Assembly: GCF_005938225.1 (NCBI RefSeq)
Contig: NZ_VCPC01000002.1
Location: forward strand, 372,001-436,000
DNA length: 64,000 nucleotides
Origin: Arenibacterium halophilum
Lineage (GTDB): Bacteria; Pseudomonadota; Alphaproteobacteria; Rhodobacterales; Rhodobacteraceae
Reading direction: 5' to 3'
How positions within the stretch are numbered: the stretch's first letter is position 1; each line of letters begins with the position of its first letter. The notes under the pieces were generated by a model. It saw only the letters and a list, made by a program, of their open reading frames with translations, was not told where the DNA came from and made no database searches. Shown one piece after another: positions 37,283 through 47,329 of the stretch. The translations under genes and the position numbers were made by a program.

Positions 37283-38578
37283 TTACAGGTCGGGATACAG
37301 CGGGTAGCGCGCGCAAAGCGCCGACACCTCGGTCTTGACCTTTTCCTCGACCGCGCCATTGCCGTCTTCGCCATTGGCGGCCAGCCCATCGACAACTTCA
37401 ACGATCCAGTCGGCAATCTGGCGGAACTCGGGTTCGCCGAAGCCACGGGTGGTGCCTGCCGGGGCGCCCAGACGGATGCCGCTGGTCACGAACGGCTTTT
37501 CCGGGTCAAACGGCACGCCGTTCTTGTTGCAGGTGATGTGCGCGCGGCCCAATGCGGCCTCGGCGGCCTTTCCGGTCACGCCCTTGGGGCGCAGGTCGGC
37601 CAGACAAAGATGGTTGTCGGTGCCGCCCGACACGATGTCGATGCCGCCCTTCATCAGCTGGTCGGCCATGGCGCGGGCGTTGGCCTGCACCTGACGGGCA
37701 TAGTCCTTGAAGCCGGGGCGCAGCGCCTCGCCAAAGGCGACGGCCTTGGCCGCGATCACATGCATCAGCGGGCCGCCCTGAAGGCCGGGGAACACGGCCG
37801 AGTTGACCTTTTTCGCGATATCCGCGTCGTTGGTCAGGATCATGCCGCCACGCGGGCCACGCAGGGATTTGTGCGTGGTCGTGGTAACAACATGCGCGTG
37901 CGGCAGGGGCGAGGGATGCACGCCACCGGCCACGAGGCCCGCGATATGCGCCATGTCGACCATCAGGTAGGCGCCAACCTCGTCCGCGATCTCGCGGAAG
38001 GCGGCCCAGTCCCATTCACGCGAATAGGCGGTGCCCCCGGCCACGATCAGCTTGGGCTTGTTTTCCAGCGCCTTGGCGCGGATGTCTTCCATATCAAGCA
38101 GCTGATCCTGCTGGCGCACACCATAGGACACCACGTTGAACCACTTGCCCGACATGTTCACCGGGCTGCCGTGGGTCAGGTGACCGCCGGAGTTCAGGTC
38201 AAGCCCCATGAAGGTGTCGCCCGGCTTCAGCAGCGCAAGGAACACGGCCTGGTTCATCTGGCTGCCCGAGTTGGGCTGCACGTTGGCGAATTCACAGCCA
38301 AACAGCTCTTTCGCGCGCTCGATGGCCAAGGTTTCGGCCACGTCAACGAACTGGCAGCCGCCGTAATAGCGTTTGCCCGGGTAACCTTCGGCGTATTTGT
38401 TGGTCAGGACCGAGCCCTGTGCCTGCAGCACGGCAAGGCTGACGATGTTTTCCGAGGCGATAAGCTCGATCTCGTCGCGCTGGCGGCCAAGTTCATCAGT
38501 GACCGAGCCAAACAGCTCGGGGTCACGGCTCGACAGGGGTTCGGTGAAAAATCCGGCATCACGGTGGGGCGCGTTCAT
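37283..38578 (-). CDS. glyA: Serine hydroxymethyltransferase
   Basis: 431 residues; PLP enzyme interconverting serine and glycine with transfer of one carbon to tetrahydrofolate. The PLP-lysine motif [16 protein letters not shown] is intact, as are [10 protein letters not shown] and [15 protein letters not shown] precedes the start. Divergent from NAD kinase with a 183-bp gap in which no riboswitch was recognised. Confidence 0.97.
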   Translation of the reverse strand: MNAPHRDAGFFTEPLSSRDPELFGSVTDELGRQRDEIELIASENIVSLAVLQAQGSVLTNKYAEGYPGKRYYGGCQFVDVAETLAIERAKELFGCEFANVQPNSGSQMNQAVFLALLKPGDTFMGLDLNSGGHLTHGSPVNMSGKWFNVVSYGVRQQDQLLDMEDIRAKALENKPKLIVAGGTAYSREWDWAAFREIADEVGAYLMVDMAHIAGLVAGGVHPSPLPHAHVVTTTTHKSLRGPRGGMILTNDADIAKKVNSAVFPGLQGGPLMHVIAAKAVAFGEALRPGFKDYARQVQANARAMADQLMKGGIDIVSGGTDNHLCLADLRPKGVTGKAAEAALGRAHITCNKNGVPFDPEKPFVTSGIRLGAPAGTTRGFGEPEFRQIADWIVEVVDGLAANGEDGNGAVEEKVKTEVSALCARYPLYPDL

Positions 38579-38761
38579 GCAAGGCTCCTATCTGGAAGAG
38601 GGCGGGATGCTGGCACGTGTCCTAGAGCAAACCCCGGCAGGGATAAAGTGCATTAGCGACGATTCAGGCGTGCCATGCGCCAAGTCCGGCACCAACTCTG
38701 GCCTTGGCGGGAAAGGTATGATTGTTTCGGGATCAACTGCACCCTGTCGGAAACTTTTTAC

Positions 38762-39523
38762 ATGGATCTGAAGATCGCGTTCATGGCCGGGCGCTCGGCT
38801 GCGGCCCGGGCGGCGTTCGACACGCTGGTCGGGCAATATGGCAATGTCGCGCCGGAGGCGGCCGAGTTCATCGTGGCGCTGGGCGGTGACGGGTTCATGT
38901 TGCGCGCGCTGCATGCCACGCAGGCGCTGTCGGCACCGGTATACGGCATGAACCGGGGCACCGTCGGGTTCCTGATGAACGAATACAGCGAATCCGATCT
39001 GCCGGACCGGCTGCGCGCCGCCGTGCAAGAGGTGATCAACCCGCTGACCATGGTGGCGATGGATCAGGCCGGGATGCGACATCAGGCGCTGGCCATCAAC
39101 GAGGTGTCGCTGCTGCGGGCCGGGCCACAGGCGGCCAAGCTGCGAATCTCGGTCGACGGGCGGGTGCGACTGGATGAACTGGTCTGCGACGGGGCGCTGG
39201 TGGCGACTCCGGCCGGGTCAACGGCCTATAACTATTCCGCGCATGGGCCGATCCTGCCAATCGGGGCCGATGTCCTGGCACTGACGGCGATCGCGGCATT
39301 TCGGCCCCGGCGCTGGCGCGGTGCCCTTTTGCCAACCACGGCGCATGTACGGTTCGACGTGATCGAGGCCGACAAGCGCCCGGTGATGGCCGATGCCGAT
39401 TCGATTTCCATCGCCGATATCGACTGGGTCGAAATCCGGTCGGACCCGCGGGTCACGCACCGGATTCTGTTTGATCCCGGCCATGGGTTGGAAGAGCGGC
39501 TGATTTCGGAACAGTTCCACTAG
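38762..39523 (+). CDS. nadK: NAD kinase
   Basis: 253 residues; phosphorylates NAD to NADP. The GGDG motif is in FIVALGGDGFML (about residues 36-47), and the NAD-binding TPAGSTAYN follows near 150. Short N-terminus as in alphaproteobacterial enzymes. Start at MDLKIA; the frame is open 29 codons further upstream but without a ribosome site. Supplies NADP for gnd, gor and the NADP-malic enzyme elsewhere in the window. Confidence 0.95.
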   Translation: MDLKIAFMAGRSAAARAAFDTLVGQYGNVAPEAAEFIVALGGDGFMLRALHATQALSAPVYGMNRGTVGFLMNEYSESDLPDRLRAAVQEVINPLTMVAMDQAGMRHQALAINEVSLLRAGPQAAKLRISVDGRVRLDELVCDGALVATPAGSTAYNYSAHGPILPIGADVLALTAIAAFRPRRWRGALLPTTAHVRFDVIEADKRPVMADADSISIADIDWVEIRSDPRVTHRILFDPGHGLEERLISEQFH

Positions 39524-39548
39524 CGCCGCTGCGGCGGATTTTTCCGCC
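39524..39548 (+). terminator. nadK terminator
   Basis: CGCCG-CTG-CGGCG followed by GATTTTT directly after the stop codon; the T-run is itself in the loop of a second hairpin GGCGGA/TCCGCC. The same layout (GC hairpin, GGA, T-run, complementary CCGCC) recurs after upp at 50993. Confidence 0.55.
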
Positions 39549-39965
39549 TGCCCCAGGAATGGCCCGTTTCAGTCGTAAATCGCCCTTCATTCAACGGCAT
39601 ACAGGTTTCATCGGTGTCAAACGGCCTGTGTTTCCCTGCCGGGGATGCGCGCAAGGGCTGCTGACGCGGCATCTGACGCCTTGGTAACAAGTACCCGGTT
39701 CAGGTTGATGACGCGCCAAGTTGCGGGCGCGGGGCAGGGCCTCGCGCCGCGCGCTTTTTGTGAAAAAAGGTCAGGATCGTCACGTTAGTGTAATGCGCTT
39801 CACTTACCCCTGCAGCCGATTAGGCGACAAAGGGCCCAGGCTGCATTTTCAGCCCTCTGATCCGATGACCGGCCAGAGTGTGATGGTAACAAGTGAACAT
39901 ATCGTTTCCCCGATCTGCGGGCGCAGGGCCCCAACCCTGCGTCCGCAATTCGTTTGGGCGGGGGC
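39549..39965. other. Gene-free stretch with hairpins
   Basis: About 415 bp with no convincing frame. It holds a GGCGCG/CGCGCC hairpin followed by GCGCGCTTTTTG (39726-39759, plus-strand terminator-like) without an obvious gene ahead of it, an imperfect dyad TTAGTG...CACTTA (39785-39806), and a 13-bp near-perfect stem (39916-39928 with 39935-39947) 18 bp beyond the amidase stop, probably its terminator. A small RNA is conceivable but no promoter was identified. Confidence 0.4.
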
Positions 39966-41396
39966 TCAGCCCATGCGCTTCCACAGCGGATCGCACATGC
40001 GTCCAAGCCGCGCTTCAACCGCTTGCATCGCGTCCACGATCAAGTCTTCGCGCCAGCGCCGCCCGACGATCTGCACGTTGATCGGTTGCGGCCCCTGCGG
40101 CAGGTCGGCCAGCCGCGTTGGCAGATTCCCGGCCGGCAATCCCATGAAGTTCATCGAATAGGACCACAGCGCCGACCCCAGCACCTCGCGCACGCCTTCC
40201 GCGCCTTCGGTGTCGCGGTCGGGGGCAAAGAAGGGCTGCGGCAGGAAGGGCGTCAGCACCAGCGGATAATCGTTCAGCAGAAGGCTCCAGACGCGCGCGT
40301 AATGGGTGCGTCGCGCCATCACGGTCAGCAACTCGCCGCCCTCGAACGGGGGGAACTGGCGGAAATATTCGTCAAAAATCGTGTTCACCGTGTCGGATCC
40401 GGCGGCGCGGATGTCATTGCCCAGCATTCCCAGAGTTTCGCCCATCAGCGCGCGATAGCCGTCCATCGCGCAATCCTTCAATTCGGGAGGGTCGATTTCG
40501 GTGATCTCGTATCCCGCATCAGAAAGCGCATCGCGGGCAGCCAGCAGGGCTTGTTCCACCTCGGGGTGCAGGTCGAACCCAAAGGTTTCCATGGTAAAGC
40601 CCACCTTCACCGGCCCGTCGAGCGGGTCCATCCGCCAGGGAAGGGGCACATGGAACGGGTCGCGCGCGTCGGGCGCGATCAGGCTGGGCATCCCCAGATG
40701 CAGGTCTTCGGCGGCGCGGGTGATCAGCCCCTGCACCGACATCGCCTGCGACAGCATCCCGCGTTCAGATTTTTGCCCCGGGTTCCACGCGGGCACGCGG
40801 CCCAGCCCCGGCTTCACCGTCACCGCACCATTTGCGGCGGCGGGAAAGCGCAGGCTGCCGCCGATGTCATTGCCATGAGCCAGCGCGCCGATCCCGGCCA
40901 TCACCGCCGATCCGGCCCCGCCCGATGAACCACCCGCCGACACATGCCGCCCCCACGGGTTGTGCGTGCGCCCGTGCAGCGGGTTGTCGGTGTCGGCGCG
41001 GAACGAGAATTCCGGCGTATTGGTGCGCCCGATCACCACGGCGCCCGCGTTCAGCAGGTTGGCGACCAGCGGCGCATCCTCGGGCGCGATCAAATCGCGC
41101 AGGGCGGGCAGGCCGTTGCTGGTGGCCTGGCCCTTCTGATCGATGTTGATCTTGATTGTCACGGGTACCCCGAACAGCGGCCCCGGAGTCGCGCCGCCCG
41201 CCCGCGCCTTGTCCAGCGCCACGGCGCGGTCCAGCGCCTGCGCCGACAGATCGACGACGACGGCGTTCAGGTCGGGATTGGCGGCAGCCATGCGATCGAC
41301 CGAGGATTGCACGGCAGCCTCGGCGGTGATGTCACCGTTTTGCAATTGGGTCGAAAGGTCGGTGGCTGTCAGCTGCCAGAGGGGGGAAGTTGTCAT
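39966..41396 (-). CDS. Amidase-signature enzyme
   Basis: 476 residues. Ser-Ser-Lys amidase: catalytic Lys in VTIKINIDQKG, signature VSAGGSSGGAGSAVMAG containing the cis-Ser and nucleophile Ser, then GNDIGGSLRFPA. Probably a cytoplasmic hydrolase of small amides; not GatA because gatB/gatC are absent and the sequence lacks GatA features. AGGAGA precedes the start. Substrate unknown. Confidence 0.92.
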   Translation of the reverse strand: MTTSPLWQLTATDLSTQLQNGDITAEAAVQSSVDRMAAANPDLNAVVVDLSAQALDRAVALDKARAGGATPGPLFGVPVTIKINIDQKGQATSNGLPALRDLIAPEDAPLVANLLNAGAVVIGRTNTPEFSFRADTDNPLHGRTHNPWGRHVSAGGSSGGAGSAVMAGIGALAHGNDIGGSLRFPAAANGAVTVKPGLGRVPAWNPGQKSERGMLSQAMSVQGLITRAAEDLHLGMPSLIAPDARDPFHVPLPWRMDPLDGPVKVGFTMETFGFDLHPEVEQALLAARDALSDAGYEITEIDPPELKDCAMDGYRALMGETLGMLGNDIRAAGSDTVNTIFDEYFRQFPPFEGGELLTVMARRTHYARVWSLLLNDYPLVLTPFLPQPFFAPDRDTEGAEGVREVLGSALWSYSMNFMGLPAGNLPTRLADLPQGPQPINVQIVGRRWREDLIVDAMQAVEARLGRMCDPLWKRMG

Positions 41397-41474
41397 GTTC
41401 AGGGTCTCCTTGCCCCGACCCTAGGGCCGGAGCAGGAAAGACGCCACATCGGAATGCGCCTGCCGCTAGGGCAG

Positions 41475-43367
41475 TCAGGCGCCGGCATATCCGATCGTCT
41501 GCAAGGCGGCGCGAATTTCATCAAGGATTGCCGGATCGTCGATGGTCGCCGGCATCTTGAAGTCCTCGTTGTCGGCAATCTTGACCATGGTGGCGCGCAA
41601 AATCTTGCCCGAGCGAGTTTTGGGCAGGCGGTCCACCACGACCGACAGCTTGAACGCCGCCACGGGGCCGATCTGATCGCGCACCAGCTTGGCGCATTCG
41701 GCGGTGATGTCGCCATGTGGTCGGTTCACGCCCTTGGTCAGGATCACGAAACCAACGGGCAGTTGCCCCTTCAACGAGTCGCCCACGCCGATCACCGCGC
41801 ATTCGGCCACGTCGGGATGGCTGGCCAGCACTTCTTCCATCGCGCCGGTCGACAGACGGTGCCCCGCGACGTTGATCACGTCATCGGTACGCGCCATGAT
41901 ATACAGGTATCCATCCTCGTCGATCATGCCCGCATCGCCGGTTTCATAATAACCGGGGAACGCGGTGAGGTAGGATTTGCGGAACCGGTCCTCGGCGTTC
42001 CACAGGGTTGGCAGCGTGCCCGGCGGCAGCGGCAGTTTCACCGCGATCGCGCCCAACTCGCCCGGTTTCATCGGGTGCCCGGCTTCGTCCAGGATTTGCA
42101 CGTCATAGCCCGGCATCGGCACGGTGGGAGAGCCGACCTTGACCGGAAGCGCCTCGAGCCCGGCGGGGTTGCCCGCGATGGTCCAGCCGGTTTCCGTCTG
42201 CCACCAGTGATCGTAGACGGGCTTGCCCAGCACCTTCTGCGCCCATTCGATGGTATCGGGATCGGCGCGTTCGCCGGCAAGGTACAGCGCGCGCAGGCAC
42301 GAGATGTCATAGCGTTTGACGCTGTCGCCTTTCGGATCTTCGCGTTTCACCGCGCGGATGGCGGTGGGGGCGGTGAAGAAGCTGCGCACGTTGTGTTCGG
42401 AAATCACCCGCCAGAAGGTGCCCGCATCGGGGGTGCCCACGGGCTTGCCCTCGAACACCACGGTGGTGTTGCCGTGGATCAGCGGGCCATAGGCGATATA
42501 GCTATGCCCCACGACCCAACCCACGTCCGACGCCGCCCAGAAAACATCGCCCGGATCGACGTTATAGATGTTCTTCATGGACCAGTTCAGCGCCACCAGA
42601 TGCCCGCCGGTGGCGCGCACCACGCCCTTGGGCGCGCCGGTGGTGCCCGAGGTATAAAGGATATAGGCCGGGTGGCTGCCCGGCACGGGCACGCAATCGG
42701 CCGGGGCCACACCCTCCTGCACCGCGTCCCAATCGTAATCCCGGCCTTCGATCAGCTCGGCGCGCTCCTGATCGCGCTGAAAGATCACGCAGAACTCGGG
42801 CTTGTGGGTGGCCTGTTCGATGGCCCCGTCCAGCAGCGGTTTGTAATGCACCACGCGCCCCGGTTCCAACCCGCAGGACGCCGCGATGATGGCCTTGGGG
42901 GTGCAATCGTCGATCCGCACGGCCAGCTCATGCGCGGCAAACCCGCCAAAGACGACCGAGTGGATCGCCCCGATGCGTGCGCAGGCCAGCATCGCCACCA
43001 GCGCCTCGGGCACCATGGGCATGTAGATGATGACGCGGTCTCCGGTTTCGATCCCTTTGGCCTTCAGCGCCCCGGCCAGCTGCGCGACCTTTGCCTGCAA
43101 TTGGGCAAAGGTGATGGCCGATTTGGTGCCGGTGATCGGGCTGTCGTAGATGATGGCGTTCTGATCGCCTCGGCCGTCGCGCACATGCCGGTCGACCGCG
43201 TTGAAACAGGTGTTCACCAGACCATCGTCAAACCACGAATAGATCGGCGCCTTGTCATCGTTCAGCGCCCGGGTCGGAAATTTTTCCCATTCGATGGCTT
43301 TGGCCGCTTCAGTCCAGAACCCTTCGGGGTCGGCTTTCCACCCTGCGTATACGTCCTTGTATCCCAC
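41475..43367 (-). CDS. prpE: Propionyl-CoA synthetase
   Basis: 630 residues, ANL-superfamily CoA ligase of the PrpE type. AMP-binding P-loop YTSGTTGAPKGVV, WWQTETGW, and C-terminal catalytic Lys in PKTRSGKILR. It activates propionate (and acetate weakly). The start is GTG with GGAGG eight bases upstream. In this window MeaB and the malic enzyme could act downstream of propionyl-CoA via methylmalonyl-CoA and C4 acids; the carboxylase and mutase themselves are not here. Confidence 0.94.
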   Translation of the reverse strand: MGYKDVYAGWKADPEGFWTEAAKAIEWEKFPTRALNDDKAPIYSWFDDGLVNTCFNAVDRHVRDGRGDQNAIIYDSPITGTKSAITFAQLQAKVAQLAGALKAKGIETGDRVIIYMPMVPEALVAMLACARIGAIHSVVFGGFAAHELAVRIDDCTPKAIIAASCGLEPGRVVHYKPLLDGAIEQATHKPEFCVIFQRDQERAELIEGRDYDWDAVQEGVAPADCVPVPGSHPAYILYTSGTTGAPKGVVRATGGHLVALNWSMKNIYNVDPGDVFWAASDVGWVVGHSYIAYGPLIHGNTTVVFEGKPVGTPDAGTFWRVISEHNVRSFFTAPTAIRAVKREDPKGDSVKRYDISCLRALYLAGERADPDTIEWAQKVLGKPVYDHWWQTETGWTIAGNPAGLEALPVKVGSPTVPMPGYDVQILDEAGHPMKPGELGAIAVKLPLPPGTLPTLWNAEDRFRKSYLTAFPGYYETGDAGMIDEDGYLYIMARTDDVINVAGHRLSTGAMEEVLASHPDVAECAVIGVGDSLKGQLPVGFVILTKGVNRPHGDITAECAKLVRDQIGPVAAFKLSVVVDRLPKTRSGKILRATMVKIADNEDFKMPATIDDPAILDEIRAALQTIGYAGA

Positions 43368-43592
43368 GCCTCATCCTCCTCCGCGTCGTTGATACGGTGA
43401 TAGGGCGGGTTTTGCGGCCTCGCAATATCGGCACCTGCGGTCAGGCGTCACGGTTGGCGCTAAACGTGATCGTGATCTCGGGCGGAAAGCGACGCGCGCG
43501 TCGAATTTGTGCAAGTGGAATCGGACCCGTGGTGGAAGTGTTAATTCAGGAGGAAACGCGGTGTTTCCCCCTGTGGTCAAAGGATTGTTGCC

Positions 43593-43649
43593 ATGGGCGA
43601 CAAGAAATCGAAACCGTCGAAACCCGGCGAAAAGACAGTCAAGAAATAA
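43593..43649 (+). CDS. Possible 18-aa lysine-rich peptide
   Basis: ATG-initiated frame of 18 codons: MGDKKSKPSKPGEKTVKK, stop TAA. AGGATTG lies seven bases upstream, and a terminator hairpin starts 19 bp after the stop, so it has the outline of a tiny gene. A GTG at 43561 with a better AGGAGG ribosome site is in another frame that runs through the terminator and is judged less likely. Function unknown; coding status unproven. Confidence 0.4.
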   Translation: MGDKKSKPSKPGEKTVKK

Positions 43650-43667
43650 CCCCAGAGCAAGGGCCTT

Positions 43668-43700
43668 CCGTCACGGGGGGCTCGGTTTCCCTCGTGACGG
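43668..43700. terminator. Hairpin before the end of maeB
   Basis: CCGTCACGGGGG (43668-43679) pairs with CCCTCGTGACGG (43689-43700) with one G-T wobble; nine-base loop. Placed between the small plus-strand frame and the convergent malic enzyme (stop at 43708). No clear T-run on either side. Confidence 0.5.
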
Positions 43701-43707
43701 ATCGCGC

Positions 43708-45981
43708 CTAACCGTAATGCGCAACAGGGGTGCCCGCGATGGCCCCCATGTTCAGCAAGCCCCGCGTGGTGATCGACGGCGACACGATATGCGCCTTGTT
43801 CCCCATCCCCATCAGGATCGGCCCCACCTCAAGCCCGCCGGCGCGCATCTTCAGGATGTTGCGCACGCCGCTGGCGGCATCGGCATGGGCAAAGACCAGC
43901 ACGTTGGCCGCACCCTCCATCCGTGAATTCGGGAAGATCCGCGCGCGTAGCTGCGCATCCAGCGCGGTATCCACGTTCATTTCGCCTTCGTAGACGAAAT
44001 CGCGGGGGCTGGAATCAAGGATCTCGAGCGCGCCGCGCAGGCGCTTGCCCGAGCCTTCCGCCTGATTGCCGAATTGCGATTGCGAACACAGCGCCACCTT
44101 GGGCGCGATGCCGAACCGGCGCACGTGGCGGGCCGCTCCGATGGCGATTTCAGCCAGTTGTTCGGGATTGGGCAGCTGATGCACATGGGTGTCGGCAATG
44201 AACAGCGGCCCGTCTTCCAGGATCATCAGGCTCAGCGCGCCCTGCGGATGCAGTGCCTCCGTTCCCAAGACCTGGCTGACATAGTTCAAATGCCAGCGGA
44301 ATTCGCCGAAGGTGCCGCAGATCAGGCTGTCGGCCTCGCCCCGGTGGACCATGATCGCGCCGATGGCGGTCGTGTTGGTGCGCATCACGGCCTTGGCAAT
44401 GTCGGGCGACACGCCGCGCCGCTGCATCAGCTCGTGGTAGGAATTCCAGTAATCGTAATAGCGCGGATCGTTTTCCGGGTTCACGATCTGCACGTTCTCG
44501 CCGGGCCGCAGGATCAGGCCGAACCGGTTGCAGCGCTGTTCGATCACGTCGGGGCGGCCGATCAGGATGGGCTGTTCGGTGGTTTCCTCCAGAATCGCCT
44601 GCGCCGCGCGCAGCACGCGTTCATCTTCGCCCTCGGCAAAGACGATCCGGCGCGACGCGACCTTGGCCGCCTCGAACACGGGGCGCATGAACAGGGCGGA
44701 TTTGAACACGCTCTGGTTCAGCTTCTGTTTATAGGCGGCCATATCCGGGATCGGGCGCAGCGCCACGCCACTGTCCATCGCCGCCTGCGCGACCGAGGAG
44801 GACACGACCCCCACCAGACGCGGGTCGAAAGGTTTCGGGATCAGGTAGTCGGCGCCAAATGTCAGCTGTTCGCCACTATAGGCCGCCGCCGCCTCGGCGC
44901 TGGTGGTGGCGCGGGCCAGGTTCGCGATTCCGTCGATGCAGGCCAGTTCCATTTCATCGTTGATCTCGGTCGCGCCCACATCCAGCGCGCCGCGAAAGAT
45001 GAAGGGAAAGCACAGCACATTGTTGACTTGATTGGGAAAATCGCTGCGGCCCGTGGCGATGATGGCATCAGGCGCCACCGCGCGCGCCGCATCGGGCAGG
45101 ATTTCCGGCGTCGGGTTCGCCAGCGCAAAAATGATCGGGCGCGCCGCCATGCGCGCCACCATCTTGGGCGTCAGGACGTTGGGGCCGGACAGGCCAAGGA
45201 ACAGGTCGGCCCCGTCGATCACCTGATCGAGGCTGCGCAGATCAGACGCTTGGGCAAAGGCCGCCTTTTGCGGGTTCATGTCTTCGGCGCGGCCTTCATA
45301 GACCAGCCCGTGAATGTCACACAGCCAGATGTTTTCGCGCCGCACGCCCAGCTTCATCAGCATGTTGAGGCAGGCAATCCCCGCCGCACCGCCCCCGGTC
45401 GACACGATCTTGATGTCCTCGAACGCCTTCTGCGCCACGAACAGCGCGTTCTTGGCGGCGGCACCCACCACGATCGCGGTGCCGTGCTGGTCGTCGTGGA
45501 ATACCGGGATGTTCATCCGCTCGCGGCACAGCTGTTCAACGATGAAGCAGTCGGGGGCCTTGATGTCTTCGAGGTTGATCGCGCCAAAGGTCGGCGCCAG
45601 CGCGCAGACGATATCGGCCAGCTTCTCGGGGTCGGTTTCATCCACCTCGATATCGAAACAGTCGATATTGGCGAATTTCTTGAACAGGACGGCCTTGCCT
45701 TCCATCACCGGTTTCGAGGCCAGCGCGCCGATGTTGCCCAGGCCCAGAACGGCGGTTCCGTTCGACACCACCGCCACAAGGTTGCCGCGCGCGGTATAGC
45801 GGGCCGCCGTGGTCGGGTCGTCGCGGATTTCCAGACAGGCCTCGGCCACTCCGGGGGAATAGGCGCGCGCCAGATCGCGCCCGTTCGCCATGGGTTTGGT
45901 GGCGCGGATCTCCAGTTTTCCGGGCTTCGGGAACTCGTGATAATCAAGCGCCGCCTGGCGCAGGTTGGGTTGGTCAGTCAC
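43708..45981 (-). CDS. maeB: NADP-dependent malic enzyme with PTA-like domain
   Basis: 757 residues, the large MaeB form: malic enzyme N domain and NAD(P) domain (AYSPGVAEACLEI; GRSDFPNQVNNVL) in the first 430 residues, then a phosphotransacetylase-like domain from about 435 to the end that is regulatory rather than catalytic in this family. Converts malate to pyruvate plus CO2. Start is GTG with GAGGAG upstream; the frame continues six codons to a TTG. Convergent with the small frame at 43593 and adjacent to prpE. Confidence 0.95.
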   Translation of the reverse strand: MTDQPNLRQAALDYHEFPKPGKLEIRATKPMANGRDLARAYSPGVAEACLEIRDDPTTAARYTARGNLVAVVSNGTAVLGLGNIGALASKPVMEGKAVLFKKFANIDCFDIEVDETDPEKLADIVCALAPTFGAINLEDIKAPDCFIVEQLCRERMNIPVFHDDQHGTAIVVGAAAKNALFVAQKAFEDIKIVSTGGGAAGIACLNMLMKLGVRRENIWLCDIHGLVYEGRAEDMNPQKAAFAQASDLRSLDQVIDGADLFLGLSGPNVLTPKMVARMAARPIIFALANPTPEILPDAARAVAPDAIIATGRSDFPNQVNNVLCFPFIFRGALDVGATEINDEMELACIDGIANLARATTSAEAAAAYSGEQLTFGADYLIPKPFDPRLVGVVSSSVAQAAMDSGVALRPIPDMAAYKQKLNQSVFKSALFMRPVFEAAKVASRRIVFAEGEDERVLRAAQAILEETTEQPILIGRPDVIEQRCNRFGLILRPGENVQIVNPENDPRYYDYWNSYHELMQRRGVSPDIAKAVMRTNTTAIGAIMVHRGEADSLICGTFGEFRWHLNYVSQVLGTEALHPQGALSLMILEDGPLFIADTHVHQLPNPEQLAEIAIGAARHVRRFGIAPKVALCSQSQFGNQAEGSGKRLRGALEILDSSPRDFVYEGEMNVDTALDAQLRARIFPNSRMEGAANVLVFAHADAASGVRNILKMRAGGLEVGPILMGMGNKAHIVSPSITTRGLLNMGAIAGTPVAHYG

Positions 45982-46132
45982 GGTATGCGCGCTCCTCAAC
46001 TGTTTTGTTTAGCGTTAAACTAATTTTCCGGCGCGGCAAACGGGTGATTTAACGGCCCGCCTCGGAGGGCGGGTTGCCAAGGCCAAAATCTGCAGCCAGA
46101 TTTGCCCGCGAAAGACCAAGCAAGAGGCCACC

Positions 46133-47221
46133 ATGAGCGTTGTCACCGCCGAGATCCGTCTGCCCACCTCTGAGTTGCGGGATGACATACCGTTTTACAC
46201 CAAGATTCTGGGGATGCGGATGGATATGATTTTTCCCGCCGATGACCCAAAAGTCGCGGTGTTCTCGGGGCATGGCCTGCGCCTGCGGATCGACGCCGAC
46301 GCACCCGAAGCGCCGGGCACCATCCGTATTCTGTCGGACGATCCCGACGGTTTCGCCGATGGGAAGCGCCAGCTGGTCGCGCCGAATGGCACGAAAGTGG
46401 AAATCGACCATCGCAACCCACCCGTGGCCATGCCCGAAACCCAGCACGCCTTTGTCGTGCGACGTCTGGCCGATCAGGCGCCCTGGGTGATTGGCCGCGC
46501 GGGGATGCAGTACCGCGATCTGCTGCCCGACCGGCTGGGCGGGTCGATCATTGCCAGCCATATCCGCATCCCCGATGGCGGGCCGGTGCCCGACATGGTG
46601 CATTTCCACCGCGTCGGGTTTCAGCTGATCTTCTGCTATCGCGGCTGGGTCGATGTCGTCTACGAAGATCAGGGGCCCAAGATGCGGCTGACTGCGGGCG
46701 ATTGTTTCATCCAGCCGCCGGAAATCCGGCACCGGGTGCTGGAAGCCTCGGACAATGTCGAGGTGATCGAGATCGGCGTGCCCGCCGAACATGTGACCGA
46801 GATCGACCACGAGATGGAATTGCCCACGCCGCACCTGCGCCCCGAGCGGGAATGGCAGGGCCAGCGGTTCGTGTTCAATCAGGCCAAGGGGGCCGAGTGG
46901 CTGCCGTTCCGGCTGCCCGGCTACATCTGCCGCGACACCACGATTGCCGATAACACCAAGGGCGTCGCGGGGGTTCAGGTCGTGCGCCCCGGCGAGGGCA
47001 CGCCGCAATGGGCGCGCCACGACACCGACATCCTGTTCGGTTTCGTGATGCAGGGGCGTGCCACGCTCGAAAGCGAAGGCCGCGAGCCATCGCAGCTGGT
47101 GGCCGGGGATGCCTATGCGATCCCGCCGAACCTGCGCACCAGGCTGGGTGCGGCCAGCGACGACTTCGAACTGCTCGAAGTGGCCTTGCCCGGCGTGTTC
47201 ACCACCACGCTTGATGGCTGA
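46133..47221 (+). CDS. VOC-bicupin fusion protein
   Basis: 362 residues in three parts: a VOC/glyoxalase-like module (1 to about 95; LRDDIPFYTKILGMRMDMIF), a cupin with metal-type histidines H157, H159 and H200 (VHFHR; PPEIRHRV), and a second cupin (about 270-360; PGEGTPQWARH, GDAYAIPPNLRTR) lacking the paired HxH. The VOC part lacks obvious metal ligands. So one metal site is likely, in cupin 1; enzyme activity unknown. AGAGG precedes the start. It lies 108 bp upstream of cdd on the same strand and may be the first gene of that run. Confidence 0.85.
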   Translation: MSVVTAEIRLPTSELRDDIPFYTKILGMRMDMIFPADDPKVAVFSGHGLRLRIDADAPEAPGTIRILSDDPDGFADGKRQLVAPNGTKVEIDHRNPPVAMPETQHAFVVRRLADQAPWVIGRAGMQYRDLLPDRLGGSIIASHIRIPDGGPVPDMVHFHRVGFQLIFCYRGWVDVVYEDQGPKMRLTAGDCFIQPPEIRHRVLEASDNVEVIEIGVPAEHVTEIDHEMELPTPHLRPEREWQGQRFVFNQAKGAEWLPFRLPGYICRDTTIADNTKGVAGVQVVRPGEGTPQWARHDTDILFGFVMQGRATLESEGREPSQLVAGDAYAIPPNLRTRLGAASDDFELLEVALPGVFTTTLDG

Positions 47222-47329
47222 CACAGGGGCTGACGCGGGGACAGGCGCGCGCGGCCGAACTTCTGCTTGCATCCCCTTGGGCGGGGCTGGCAACCTGAGT
47301 GCTCAGAAGACCAACCAGCCGGGGGAAAG

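Noticed and set aside
38579-38761. Glycine or folate riboswitch upstream of glyA
   Set aside because: No recognisable aptamer core; the gap is short and shared with divergent nadK.
40944-43400. 818-codon plus-strand frame opposite the amidase and prpE
   Set aside because: Shadow frame; no recognisable domain, and both minus-strand genes have intact catalytic motifs.
43561-43926. GTG-initiated frame with a strong AGGAGG ribosome site
   Set aside because: It runs through the hairpin at 43668-43700 and then antisense into maeB; the translation is Arg/Asn-rich and unlike a protein.
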